Positions 7,930-15,024 of a DNA stretch of 20,584 nt are shown here, one piece after another. The position numbers were made by a program, and so were the translations under genes. This DNA comes from an uncultured Lachnospiraceae bacterium (lineage in GTDB: Bacteria; Bacillota; Clostridia; Lachnospirales; Lachnospiraceae). The stretch is taken from NCBI GenBank assembly GCA_934394615.1, contig CAKRRJ010000041.1, forward strand, positions 1 to 20,584, given 5' to 3'. Under the pieces are notes generated by a model, which was not told where the DNA came from, searched no databases, and worked only from the letters and a program-made list of their open reading frames with translations. Each line of letters begins with the position of its first letter. Position 1 is the first letter of the stretch.

Positions 7930-8215
7930 CCGCGCACCCCGCTTTGTATACGGCTCACAGGCGTTACCCTGACAGCCAGCTCGGCCCAGGCTCCCTTGCG
8001 GCACACAGAATGACCCACTTAGTGCTGCTGCATTCCTGCCCTGACACGGTTCATGAGGTTCTGTTGCGCAAGACCCAAACGTCAACGCCGCTTACCAGGG
8101 GCAGCCCTGCAAGTTCGCATCCGAGGCGGGATATCACCTCTGCTGGAGCGGATTGCAGATACAGGGCACCGCTATCTCCCCGGCTGCGCGGAAGCTTTAT
8201 GACTTGTTCTTGTGC
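7930..8215 (-). ncRNA. ffs: Signal recognition particle RNA, large Gram-positive type
   Basis: This is the RNA scaffold of the signal recognition particle, which pairs with Ffh and FtsY to deliver membrane proteins. Read on the minus strand, the 5' half contains the Alu-domain segments GGGGAGATAGCGGTGCCCTG and TGCAATCCGCTCCAGCAGAGG, typical of Firmicute SRP RNAs. The S-domain signature GTCAGGGCAGGAA, then GCAGCACTAAG (about 8023-8047), marks the Ffh-binding helix 8. The 3' end (GGTGCGCGG) can pair back with the 5' end (GATGCGCAC). Ends are approximate: transcription should start near 8241 and stop at the 7870-7912 hairpin, with processing at both ends. The position after tadA and near dnaX matches Bacillus. 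Confidence 0.93.
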
Positions 8216-8247
8216 GCATCTGCGTATTCTATCGCAAATGCCTGTTT

Positions 8248-8277
8248 AGTATACCCCAGAAACAGGGGATTTGTCAA
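8248..8277 (-). promoter_or_regulatory. SRP RNA promoter overlapping the tadA stop codon
   Basis: On the minus strand: consensus -35 TTGACA (8272-8277), an 18-base spacer and -10 TATACT (8248-8253), with transcription expected near 8241. The TGA inside the -35 box is the tadA stop codon (8274-8276). The spacer holds a CCCC-TGTTTCT-GGGG inverted repeat. Confidence 0.88.
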
Positions 8278-8819
8278 GGCTTCGCCTCTGCTTTCTCTTT
8301 CGCCCGCTTTTTTCTGAGATCCTTAAAAAACTGCGACAGCATCGAGGAGCATTCCTCCCGGCATACATTGATGTCAGTCTGTACCTGGTGATTAAACCCT
8401 TCTTCATGAAGCATGTCCAGAACAGAACCTGCACAGCCGGCTTTCGGGTTCATGCACCCAATGACCACTCTCGGAATGCGCGCCTGCACGATCGCACCCG
8501 CGCACATGGGACATGGTTCCAGCGTCACATACATGGTGCAGTCTTCCAGCCGCCAGTCTCCCATCTTTTTACAGGCCTTGCGCATGGCAAGAATCTCTGC
8601 ATGCGCCAGAACCGTCTTATCTGCCATGCGCCGGTTATAGCCGCGGCCGATGATCTTATCCTGATAAACGATAACGCAGCCAATCGGGACATCGCCGAGC
8701 GCGGCAGCCTTCTTCGCCTGACGGATGGCTTCTTTCATATAGCGGACGTCCTCCGGCGATGCAGAACACTCTATGTTCTCTTCCAGTTTCTTTTCTTCGG
8801 TTATTTTTTCTGTTTCCAC
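8274..8819 (-). CDS. tadA: tRNA-specific adenosine deaminase TadA
   Basis: TadA deaminates adenosine 34 to inosine in tRNA-Arg(ACG), allowing wobble decoding. The zinc-dependent cytidine-deaminase fold is shown by HAE in VLAHAEILAM (about residue 74), with the catalytic glutamate, and by PCPMCAGA (about 103-110) with the two zinc cysteines. The core starts near residue 28 (MKEAIRQAKKAAALGDVPIG). About 25 extra charged residues precede it, and a Lys/Ala-rich tail ends the protein. The start is a GTG at 8819 with AAAGGA about 8 bases upstream; an overlapping ATG at 8821 is out of frame. If the GTG is wrong, the next in-frame ATG sits just before the core. Synteny with the SRP RNA supports the call. 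Confidence 0.96.
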   Translation of the reverse strand: METEKITEEKKLEENIECSASPEDVRYMKEAIRQAKKAAALGDVPIGCVIVYQDKIIGRGYNRRMADKTVLAHAEILAMRKACKKMGDWRLEDCTMYVTLEPCPMCAGAIVQARIPRVVIGCMNPKAGCAGSVLDMLHEEGFNHQVQTDINVCREECSSMLSQFFKDLRKKRAKEKAEAKP

Positions 8820-8846
8820 ATCAAGTTCCTTTCCGATATTACATTT

Positions 8847-8898
8847 TGTTGGGCCGATCGTTTCGTTAGGCTCCCAACAGTTTTCTGCTACCAGTATA
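8847..8898 (-). promoter_or_regulatory. Possible tadA promoter and leader hairpin
   Basis: A good -10 box TATACT lies at 8893-8898 on the minus strand, but the -35 position (TTCCGC) is poor. The leader between it and tadA contains a 7-bp stem, TGTTGGG/CCCAACA (8873-8879 with 8847-8853), with a partly pairing 19-base interior and no T-tract. It is not a recognised riboswitch. tadA may instead be read through from the upstream gene. Confidence 0.35.
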
Positions 8899-8944
8899 GC
8901 GGAAATCGTCCGATTGCGGAAGAGAAATCTATTTTATAATGGTT

Positions 8945-10189
8945 CTATAGCCGGATATCGGTGTACCAGTACCCAAACCGCCCATCTCCCTGCGGCTGTT
9001 TGCGCGCCAGTACGAAATGTGGAAACCCGAACATGGATGCCATATATTTTTCGTTGCTGAAATAATGACCTGGCACGCCAAGCAGGTAACGCGGCGGCTT
9101 TTGCGGATCCTGAAGCTTTGCCAGAATCAGATGACGGTAGTTATAATATCCGTGAAGCAAAAAGCTGTTGTTGCCATACACCCAGGTTTCCCGCGGAAGA
9201 AGACCAATATCCTGCGGTTTAATTGAGAGAATCTCGCAGCTGTTATCGTAATCGAACGCAAGCACTTTGGTGTACTGGCCGCTCATTTTCTGCCAGATAT
9301 TGATGTCGGCAAGCTCTTCATTTTCCTCCCGGTCCAGTTCGGCAAGACGTGCTGCGTCTTCCGGCCCCCGGGTCTTTTCCGGATCGTCTGACTGAAAAAT
9401 TTCGGAAACGGTTTTCTCTGTTTTCGTGGGATCCTCCTCTGTTTTCTGCTTCGAAACATCTGCGAACTTCCCATCTGGTTCTGCTGCTTTCTGAAAAATG
9501 GCCGGTACAACGGGCTGCCTGTCCTGCTGCTGCACAATCTCCATTACTTCGTCTTTGATCTTTGTTTCAGCCTCATCGTCCCCCCAGGGAGCGATGCTCT
9601 CCTGCTTTTGTTCCTCCCGTTCCAGTTCCCGCTCAATCTCTGCTGAAATCGGAAGTTCCACCGCCATCGACTTTGTTTCCTGGCTGTTTTCCGCTTCTGC
9701 CATTTCCGACACTGTTTCCTCTGGAACCATGTTCTGCTCCGGCACACGCCCCTGTTCCTGTTTTTCCCGATCTTCCTGCTGCAGTCTTATATTTTCCGCT
9801 GTGATTTCCGCCAGCTGCAGCTCTGCAGTCTGCGCCACGGCATCTTCCCAGATTGTGGTATAACTCTGCCAGGCATTCTCCACATCGTGGATCGTAAGCC
9901 CATAACAGTCCTCCATACGGACCCCCGAATCATCCACATTTTCTGACTGTACCTGAGTACGAAATTCTCCCGCGCCGCCGCGAATGAAAATGCGGCCGAG
10001 CAGCAGTTCCCCTCCTGTATACAAAAGGTACACACCAATGTCGCTGCTCCCCACATAAACCTTCTTGACATTGACCTGGATCCGGCACTGGGGACCGCGC
10101 ATATCAATCTTGGCAAAACCGATATTTTTCCCTTTTACCCCACCCTCATAAGCATATATGTACGAAATCAGTCTCCGATAATCAGACAT
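8945..10189 (-). CDS. Two-domain protein of unknown function, Lachnospiraceae type
   Basis: I do not know a function for this 414-residue protein. Residues 1-120 form a beta-rich domain beginning MSDYRRLISYIYAYEGG, with KNIGFAKIDMRG and VKKVYVGSSDIGVYLLY. A strongly charged Glu/Gln-rich linker, probably disordered with coiled-coil patches, covers about 120-295. Residues 297-414 form a second aromatic-rich domain containing HGYYNYRHLILAKL and YLLGVPGHYFSNEKYMASMF. Similar proteins occur in Lachnospiraceae, possibly under the name DUF6128, which I cannot confirm here. No signal peptide or membrane helix is visible. I chose the ATG at 10189, 10 bases after GGAGG; an upstream in-frame ATG at 10198 lies against that site, and a longer frame to 10423 runs into ksgA. 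It sits 91 bases downstream of ksgA. Confidence 0.72.
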   Translation of the reverse strand: MSDYRRLISYIYAYEGGVKGKNIGFAKIDMRGPQCRIQVNVKKVYVGSSDIGVYLLYTGGELLLGRIFIRGGAGEFRTQVQSENVDDSGVRMEDCYGLTIHDVENAWQSYTTIWEDAVAQTAELQLAEITAENIRLQQEDREKQEQGRVPEQNMVPEETVSEMAEAENSQETKSMAVELPISAEIERELEREEQKQESIAPWGDDEAETKIKDEVMEIVQQQDRQPVVPAIFQKAAEPDGKFADVSKQKTEEDPTKTEKTVSEIFQSDDPEKTRGPEDAARLAELDREENEELADINIWQKMSGQYTKVLAFDYDNSCEILSIKPQDIGLLPRETWVYGNNSFLLHGYYNYRHLILAKLQDPQKPPRYLLGVPGHYFSNEKYMASMFGFPHFVLARKQPQGDGRFGYWYTDIRL

Positions 10190-10280
10190 AGCTCTCATCC
10201 CTCCGCGATTGTTGCTCCCCCGGAAACTCCGAGAGTACATTACTATATATGCGGAAACAATAAGAGCTATGTCCAAAACA

Positions 10281-11153
10281 TTATTTACAATTTTCGGTAA
10301 AATAATTTGCCAGCTGCGCAAACTGCCGTAAGTCGAGCGCCTCGCCGCGAATGGTCGCCGGTACACCAAGGCTCTCGATGGCTGCCACGATCTGCTCCTT
10401 GGTAAAAGAAACATCCGGCGCATTGTTTAAGCCATTCTGAAGGGTCTTTCTGCGCTGGTTAAAGGACGCGCGGATGAGACGGAACATCAGCTTCGGGTCT
10501 GCCACCTGAACCGGCATCTCTTTATGGCGTGTCAGACGAATGACTGCGGAACCTACGTTCGGCCGCGGAATGAAGCAGTTCGGAGGAACATTTGCCACAA
10601 TATACGGCTCTGCGTAATACTGCACAGCCAGAGACAGCGCGCCGTAATCCTTGGAACCCGGTCCAACCTGCATACGGTCTGCCACCTCTTTCTGCACCAT
10701 GACTGTAATGTTGTCGATCGGCACATTGCTTTCAAACAGTCCCATGATGATCGGCGTGGTAATGTAATACGGCAGATTGGCCACAACCTTGATTGGACGG
10801 CCACCGTTGTGTTCTTCTGCCAGTTTCTTAATATCAACCTTTAAAATATCCTCATTGATAACCGTAACATTGTCATACTCGGCCAAGGTCTCTTTTAAAA
10901 TCGGGATGAGATTGGTATCGATTTCTACCGCAACTACCTCTCTGGCTGCCTCTGCCAGATACTGGGTCATGGTTCCGATACCCGGTCCGATTTCGAGGAC
11001 CATATCCTCTTTTGTTACGCCCGCCGCCCCGATGATCTTGTCCAGCACATGGGGATCAATGAGGAAATTCTGTCCGAACTTCTTCTGGAACGCAAACTGA
11101 TATTTCTGGATCACCTCGATGGTATTTTTCGGGTTGCCAAGTTTATTTTGCAT
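10281..11153 (-). CDS. rsmA: 16S rRNA (adenine(1518)-N6/adenine(1519)-N6)-dimethyltransferase
   Basis: RsmA (KsgA) dimethylates two adjacent adenosines in helix 45 of 16S rRNA late in 30S assembly; its loss gives kasugamycin resistance. The 290-residue product shows FGQNFLIDPHVLDKI near residues 27-41, the SAM-binding motif VLEIGPGIGTMT (about 58-69), and acidic VAVEID on the next strand. It also has the catalytic NLPYYITTPII (about 125-135) and FIPRPNVGSAVI. AAAGGA lies 7 bases before the ATG. It sits in a metG-traX-tatD-rsmA run; the usual Firmicute neighbour rnmV (5S rRNA maturase) is absent between tatD and this gene. Confidence 0.97.
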   Translation of the reverse strand: MQNKLGNPKNTIEVIQKYQFAFQKKFGQNFLIDPHVLDKIIGAAGVTKEDMVLEIGPGIGTMTQYLAEAAREVVAVEIDTNLIPILKETLAEYDNVTVINEDILKVDIKKLAEEHNGGRPIKVVANLPYYITTPIIMGLFESNVPIDNITVMVQKEVADRMQVGPGSKDYGALSLAVQYYAEPYIVANVPPNCFIPRPNVGSAVIRLTRHKEMPVQVADPKLMFRLIRASFNQRRKTLQNGLNNAPDVSFTKEQIVAAIESLGVPATIRGEALDLRQFAQLANYFTENCK

Positions 11154-11199
11154 ATAGGTTTCCTTTCTTTTTCTGTGTTGGTTTTTGCTATGGGTTTTC

Positions 11200-11220
11200 G
11201 GCGTGCGCGAAGCGCACGCC
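11200..11220. repeat. Perfect GC-rich palindrome with GAA loop
   Basis: A 9-bp perfect inverted repeat, GGCGTGCGC / GCGCACGCC, around a 3-base GAA loop lies in the 75-base spacer between tatD and rsmA. On the minus strand it is followed by GAAAACCC, not a T-tract, so it is a poor terminator. It shares architecture with the palindrome at 15046-15066, which suggests a dispersed REP-like element, though an mRNA processing or stabilising hairpin is also possible. Confidence 0.7.
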
Positions 11221-11228
11221 CGCCATTT

Positions 11229-11996
11229 TTATCCGAAACGATACAGTTTCTTTGCATTCTCCTCGGTCACTGCAATAATCTGCTCAACCGACACTTCCTT
11301 GATCCGGCTGATTTCATCCACTACATAAGGCAGATTCAGAGAGGAATTACGTTTTCCTCGGTTCGGTACCGGAGAAAGATAAGGACAATCCGTTTCTAAC
11401 ACAATCCGGTCGAGCGGCATATATGCAACAACCTCTTTCAATTTCTTTGCATTATTGAAAGTCAGCACGCCTCCGATTCCCAGATAAAATCCCATATTCA
11501 GATACTCTTTCGCCATCTCCAGGCTGTAAGAAAAACAATGGATGACACCACCGATCTCTTCTGCTTTTTCCGCTTTCATGATGTCTAATGTATCTTTTGC
11601 CGCATCACGGCTGTGAATAATGACTGGGAGTTTTTTCTCACGCGCCAGTCCAAGCTGACGCACAAACCACTTTTTCTGAAGTTCCGGCCCTGGTTCATCC
11701 CAGTGATAATCCAAACCGATCTCACCAATAGCAACTACTTTCTCCTCTCCGGATACATGACTCAGCCAGTCAAAGAGATGATCATTCAGCTCTGCCGTCT
11801 CACTCGGATGCACGCCTACCGCACCATATACAAACGGATATTTTTTCATCAGTTCCAGTGTGTTTTTGGTCGTCTGGATGCTGGAGCCTACGTTTACCAC
11901 AGCCTCAATGCCATGTTCCGCAAGGCTCTTTAAGACCGCATCCCGGTCTTCATGAAATGCCTCATCATCATAATGGGCATGGGTATCAAAAATCAT
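11229..11996 (-). CDS. tatD: TatD family metal-dependent hydrolase
   Basis: TatD proteins are TIM-barrel metal-dependent nucleases with 3'-5' exonuclease activity on DNA or RNA. At 255 residues this has normal length. The metal ligands are recognisable: DTHAHYDDEAF at residues 4-14, GEIGLDYHWD (about 92-101, with the bridging Glu), PVIIHSRDA (about 124-132), IHCFSYS (about 153-159) and LETDCPYLSPVPNRGKRN (about 200-217). AAAGGAG lies six bases before the ATG. It follows the traX-like gene by 33 bases, so it is probably cotranscribed with metG and traX; metG-tatD linkage is common in Firmicutes. Confidence 0.95.
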   Translation of the reverse strand: MIFDTHAHYDDEAFHEDRDAVLKSLAEHGIEAVVNVGSSIQTTKNTLELMKKYPFVYGAVGVHPSETAELNDHLFDWLSHVSGEEKVVAIGEIGLDYHWDEPGPELQKKWFVRQLGLAREKKLPVIIHSRDAAKDTLDIMKAEKAEEIGGVIHCFSYSLEMAKEYLNMGFYLGIGGVLTFNNAKKLKEVVAYMPLDRIVLETDCPYLSPVPNRGKRNSSLNLPYVVDEISRIKEVSVEQIIAVTEENAKKLYRFG

Positions 11997-12029
11997 TACA
12001 ATCTCCTTTATTTCTTCATAAGATTCACA

Positions 12030-12791
12030 TTATCCGAACACCAGCCGTGAAATCCCGTACAGCACAAGCAGATGCACCGGGTATACCAGATAGAAAAACC
12101 ATTTTCCTTTCCACTTCCCGCGTGTTCCGTTATAGCAGCGAATCAGAAAAAACGATGCCGCAATCCCCGGAATATAGACCGGGCGGAATTCTGCTGCTGC
12201 CATAAGGATAAAGCCAGCCAGGCATGCCATTTCCGGTGTCAGGCGAAACCAGAACAAAACAGCGGTTAACATAACGCCAGTTGCGTCATAATCCGTTTTT
12301 AAAACCCAGGCTATAAAAGCTGCTCCCGCAATGACTGCCATCTGACGGTACTGCACCAGGGCTGCATCCGTATTTCTCCCAATCCAGTCCACTGCTATAA
12401 GCATGAGCACACCCAGAAACAAGGTGAAAAATACATTCTGGCTCTGCGGAGCCCACAGTTTTCCATATACCAGAAGGTCAAAAGGAACCTCCGACAGCAG
12501 CGCAAACATACCAAGACGCAGCGCATAGCGCCTGCGGTTTCTGGTATGACAGAACCCTTCCGTCAGAAGAAACACATAAATAGGGAATGCCATGCGTCCC
12601 ACCGACCGCAGAATCCAGAATACCTGGTTCCACCGCGCTGCCGCCGCATCCGCTCCTGCCGCATATAATGCTGGTATGAAACCATATCCCAGAAGGCGAA
12701 CCGCTGCATGATCACACAGCATACTGACAACGGCAATCAGCTTTAGCTGATTGCCGTTTAATCCATGTCTTAAAATCTGTTTTTCCGCCAT
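12030..12791 (-). CDS. TraX family integral membrane protein
   Basis: A multi-span membrane protein of about 253 residues from the TraX family. The founding member, F-plasmid TraX, acetylates the pilin N-terminus; chromosomal homologues in Firmicutes have no established substrate. Recognisable family blocks are NGNQLKLIAVVSMLCDH near the start, RMAFPIYVFLLTEGF (about 66-80) and KWFFYLVYPVHLLVL near the end. About eight hydrophobic segments are visible. The ATG at 12791 is 5 bases past the metG stop with no clear ribosome site, which suggests reinitiation after metG; an in-frame TTG at 12803 is an alternative. A long perfect inverted repeat lies in the early coding region (12729-12758). Confidence 0.85.
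   Translation of the reverse strand: MAEKQILRHGLNGNQLKLIAVVSMLCDHAAVRLLGYGFIPALYAAGADAAAARWNQVFWILRSVGRMAFPIYVFLLTEGFCHTRNRRRYALRLGMFALLSEVPFDLLVYGKLWAPQSQNVFFTLFLGVLMLIAVDWIGRNTDAALVQYRQMAVIAGAAFIAWVLKTDYDATGVMLTAVLFWFRLTPEMACLAGFILMAAAEFRPVYIPGIAASFFLIRCYNGTRGKWKGKWFFYLVYPVHLLVLYGISRLVFG
12729..12758. repeat. 14-bp perfect inverted repeat inside the traX-like gene
   Basis: A 14-base arm at 12729-12742 (core CGGCAATCAGCT) is exactly complementary to 12745-12758, separated by two bases. In the minus-strand mRNA it makes a strong hairpin 11 codons after the start, within the codons for NGNQLKLIAV, a conserved stretch of the family. It could slow or modulate translation coupled to metG. Confidence 0.8.
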
Positions 12792-12796
12792 CCGTT

Positions 12797-14788
12797 TTAA
12801 CAAATCTCAGCGCCGGACGGCATCTTCTTCTCCGGAACCATTAAGGACAGGTTTCCATCTGCGTCTTCCGCACACAGGAGCATACCCTCAGACAGAACAC
12901 CAGCCAGTTTTGCAGGCTTTAAGTTTACAACTACCATAACTTTCTTGCCCACCATCTCTTCCGGTGAATAGTGTGCCTTAATTCCGCTCACGATCTGTTT
13001 TACCTGGCTGCCAATCTTAACCTGGGAGCACAGAAGTTTCTTGGACTTCTTGACTGCCTCGCAGGCAATGATCTCGCCAACCTGGAACTGAAGTTTTGCA
13101 AAGTCATCGTACTCGATCTCGGCCTTCGGCTCAATGTCGATGACCGGCTCTTCTTCCTTTGCTTCCTCAGCAGCCGGCTGTGCTGCCTTGTCTGCTGCAC
13201 GCATAGCCTCTACCTTCTCCATAACTTCTTTGAGATCCATTCTTGCAAACAGGATCTCCGGAGCATCGGTTACATGCTCACCAGACGGATACAGACCAAA
13301 CTGATCCATCTCGGAAAGAGCGCGCTTCTGTGCGTGGAGCTGTGCCAGGATCTTCTTGGAGGTATCCGGCATGAAGGACTCCAGTAAGGATGCGCCGATG
13401 GTGATCGCCTCTACCAGATTGTAAAGAACCGTTGCCAGACGGTCTTTCTGAGCTTCGTCTTTTGCAAGTGCCCACGGCATGGTCTCATCGATATATTTAT
13501 TGCAGCGACGGAAAATATTGAAGATCTCGGTAATGGCATCTGCCACACGAAGCTCGTTCATCTTGCCCTCTGCCTTCTTTACAGATGCCAGAACAATGTT
13601 CTTTAAGTCCTCATCGACTGCGTCGAAAACGCCGCCGTTTCTTACCTCTCCGCCAAAGTATTTGTTGGACATGGAAATGGTACGGTTTACCAGGTTTCCA
13701 AGGATGTTTGCCAGGTCAGAGTTCATGCGCTCTACCATCAGCTCCCAGGAAATGACACCATCATTCTCGAACGGCATCTCGTGCAGAACGAAGTAACGGA
13801 CTGCATCTACACCGAAGAAGTCTACCAGAGTATCTGCATAGAGCACGTTGCCCTTGGACTTACTCATCTTTCCATCGCCCTGCAGCAGCCACGGGTGGCC
13901 AAATACCTGCTTCGGAAGCGGCAGGCCCAGAGCCATTAAGAAGATCGGCCAGTAAATGGTATGGAAGCGGATGATATCCTTACCGATCAGATGAAGATCT
14001 GCCGGCCAGTATTTGTCAAACAGTTCCCCGTTGTTGCCATCGCAGTCATAACCAAGGCCGGTAATGTAGTTGGTCAGTGCATCCAGCCATACATAGGTAA
14101 CGTGCTTTGGATCGAATGTAACCGGAATGCCCCAGGTAAAGGAAGTTCTGGATACGCACAGATCCTGCAGTCCCGGAAGCAGGAAGTTGTTCATCATCTC
14201 ATTCTTTCTGGATACCGGCTGAATGAACTCCGGATGCTCGTTGATATACGCGATTAAACGGTCTGCGTATTTGCTCATTCTGAAAAAGTAAGCCTCTTCC
14301 TTTGCCGGCTGTACTTCACGTCCGCAGTCCGGGCACTTGCCGTCTACTAACTGGGACTCGGTAAAGAAGGACTCACACGGAGTGCAGTAAAGGCCCTCGT
14401 AGTAACCTTTGTAGATATCGCCCTGATCATACAGTTTCTTGAAAATCTTCTGTACCTGAGCCTCGTGATCTGCATCAGTGGTACGAATAAATTTGTCGTA
14501 GGAAGTATTCATCAGATCCCAGATCGTCTTGATCTGTCCTGCTACATCATCTACAAACTGCTTCGGGGTTACGCCTGCTGCCTCCGCCTTTAACTCGATC
14601 TTCTGACCGTGCTCGTCGGTACCGGTCTGGAAACGGACATCGTAGCCCTGCTCTCTCTTAAAACGCGCGATACTGTCTGCCAGTACGATCTCGTAGGTGT
14701 TGCCGATGTGCGGCTTACCGGATGTATAGGCGATCGCGGTGGTGATATAATACGGTTTCTTACAATTACAATTTTCATTCTGACACAT
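12797..14788 (-). CDS. metG: Methionyl-tRNA synthetase with C-terminal tRNA-binding domain
   Basis: MetRS charges tRNA-Met for initiation and elongation. From the ATG at 14788 the protein is 663 residues. HIGN (27-30) and KMSKS (307-311) are the class I signature motifs. A single four-cysteine zinc knuckle lies at C135/C138 and C152/C155. An alpha-helical anticodon domain follows, then a Lys/Glu/Pro-rich linker (about 535-560). The OB-fold tRNA-binding domain (about 562-663) has LQFQVGEI and LKPAKLAGVLSEGMLLCAED, as in the dimeric enzymes. The N-terminus is unusual: MCQNENCNCKK places three cysteines before the Rossmann fold. AGGAGG ten bases upstream fixes the start; the frame is open further upstream but crosses the promoter. 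Confidence 0.97.
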   Translation of the reverse strand: MCQNENCNCKKPYYITTAIAYTSGKPHIGNTYEIVLADSIARFKREQGYDVRFQTGTDEHGQKIELKAEAAGVTPKQFVDDVAGQIKTIWDLMNTSYDKFIRTTDADHEAQVQKIFKKLYDQGDIYKGYYEGLYCTPCESFFTESQLVDGKCPDCGREVQPAKEEAYFFRMSKYADRLIAYINEHPEFIQPVSRKNEMMNNFLLPGLQDLCVSRTSFTWGIPVTFDPKHVTYVWLDALTNYITGLGYDCDGNNGELFDKYWPADLHLIGKDIIRFHTIYWPIFLMALGLPLPKQVFGHPWLLQGDGKMSKSKGNVLYADTLVDFFGVDAVRYFVLHEMPFENDGVISWELMVERMNSDLANILGNLVNRTISMSNKYFGGEVRNGGVFDAVDEDLKNIVLASVKKAEGKMNELRVADAITEIFNIFRRCNKYIDETMPWALAKDEAQKDRLATVLYNLVEAITIGASLLESFMPDTSKKILAQLHAQKRALSEMDQFGLYPSGEHVTDAPEILFARMDLKEVMEKVEAMRAADKAAQPAAEEAKEEEPVIDIEPKAEIEYDDFAKLQFQVGEIIACEAVKKSKKLLCSQVKIGSQVKQIVSGIKAHYSPEEMVGKKVMVVVNLKPAKLAGVLSEGMLLCAEDADGNLSLMVPEKKMPSGAEIC

Positions 14789-14862
14789 GAGCCAAATTCC
14801 TCCTAAACTTTCGCTGCCGGATCTGCCTGTCAAATGTGACGTTTCATATTTTTCGCACAACC

Positions 14863-14899
14863 GGCGCAGCAACTGCGCAGACCTGTTTCCTGCTGCGCC
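14863..14899 (-). promoter_or_regulatory. Metastable hairpin at the 5' end of the metG mRNA
   Basis: The leader begins a few bases after the predicted start site with GGCGCAGCA (14891-14899), which pairs perfectly over 9 bp with TGCTGCGCC (14863-14871). The loop contains a self-complementary CTGCGCAG (14873-14880) that could instead pair with either arm. There is no T-tract and no T-box (no GGGTGGNACCGCG-like antiterminator). Whether it is a stabilising 5' hairpin or a switch cannot be told from sequence. Confidence 0.55.
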
Positions 14900-14909
14900 A
14901 ATTAAGTCA

Positions 14910-14938
14910 ACTATAGCATAAAGTCCGCGAAAACTCAA
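14910..14938 (-). promoter_or_regulatory. metG promoter
   Basis: On the minus strand: -35 TTGAGT (14933-14938), a 17-base spacer and -10 TATAGT (14910-14915), with transcription expected near 14903. That leaves a leader of about 115 bases before metG. Its -35 box is 22 bases from the -35 of the divergent plus-strand promoter. Confidence 0.72.
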
Positions 14939-14960
14939 TAGAATGGGCACTCCGCATAAG

Positions 14961-14989
14961 TTGTATTTCCAGCGAGTATATTATATAAT
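14961..14989 (+). promoter_or_regulatory. Promoter of the DUF885 lipoprotein gene
   Basis: A perfect -10 box TATAAT (14984-14989) lies 17 bases after a weak -35 TTGTAT (14961-14966). The start would be near 14996, about 30 bases before the ATG at 15025. It is back to back with the metG promoter. Confidence 0.6.
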
Positions 14990-15024
14990 TAGGTACACTT
15001 AAGACTACTTTGGAGGATTGCTTC

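Noticed and set aside
7893..8249. Plus-strand 118-codon open frame
   Set aside because: It lies across the SRP RNA gene and its terminator on the other strand; the RNA signatures explain the sequence.
10190..10423. Longer version of the unknown protein, starting at 10423
   Set aside because: The extra N-terminus would overlap the end of rsmA by over 140 bases and reads as low-complexity, Arg-rich sequence. The GGAGG site supports the start at 10189.
6594..14832. Shared 14-base sequence GGATCTGCCTGTCA at 6594-6607 and 14819-14832, upstream of dnaX and metG
   Set aside because: One 14-base match between two places in a 20-kb window is near chance expectation, and the surrounding folds differ.
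14789..14909. Possible T-box riboswitch upstream of metG
   Set aside because: The leader is about 115 bases, too short for a standard T-box; it has no GGGTGGNACCGCG-like antiterminator and no terminator hairpin with a T-tract.
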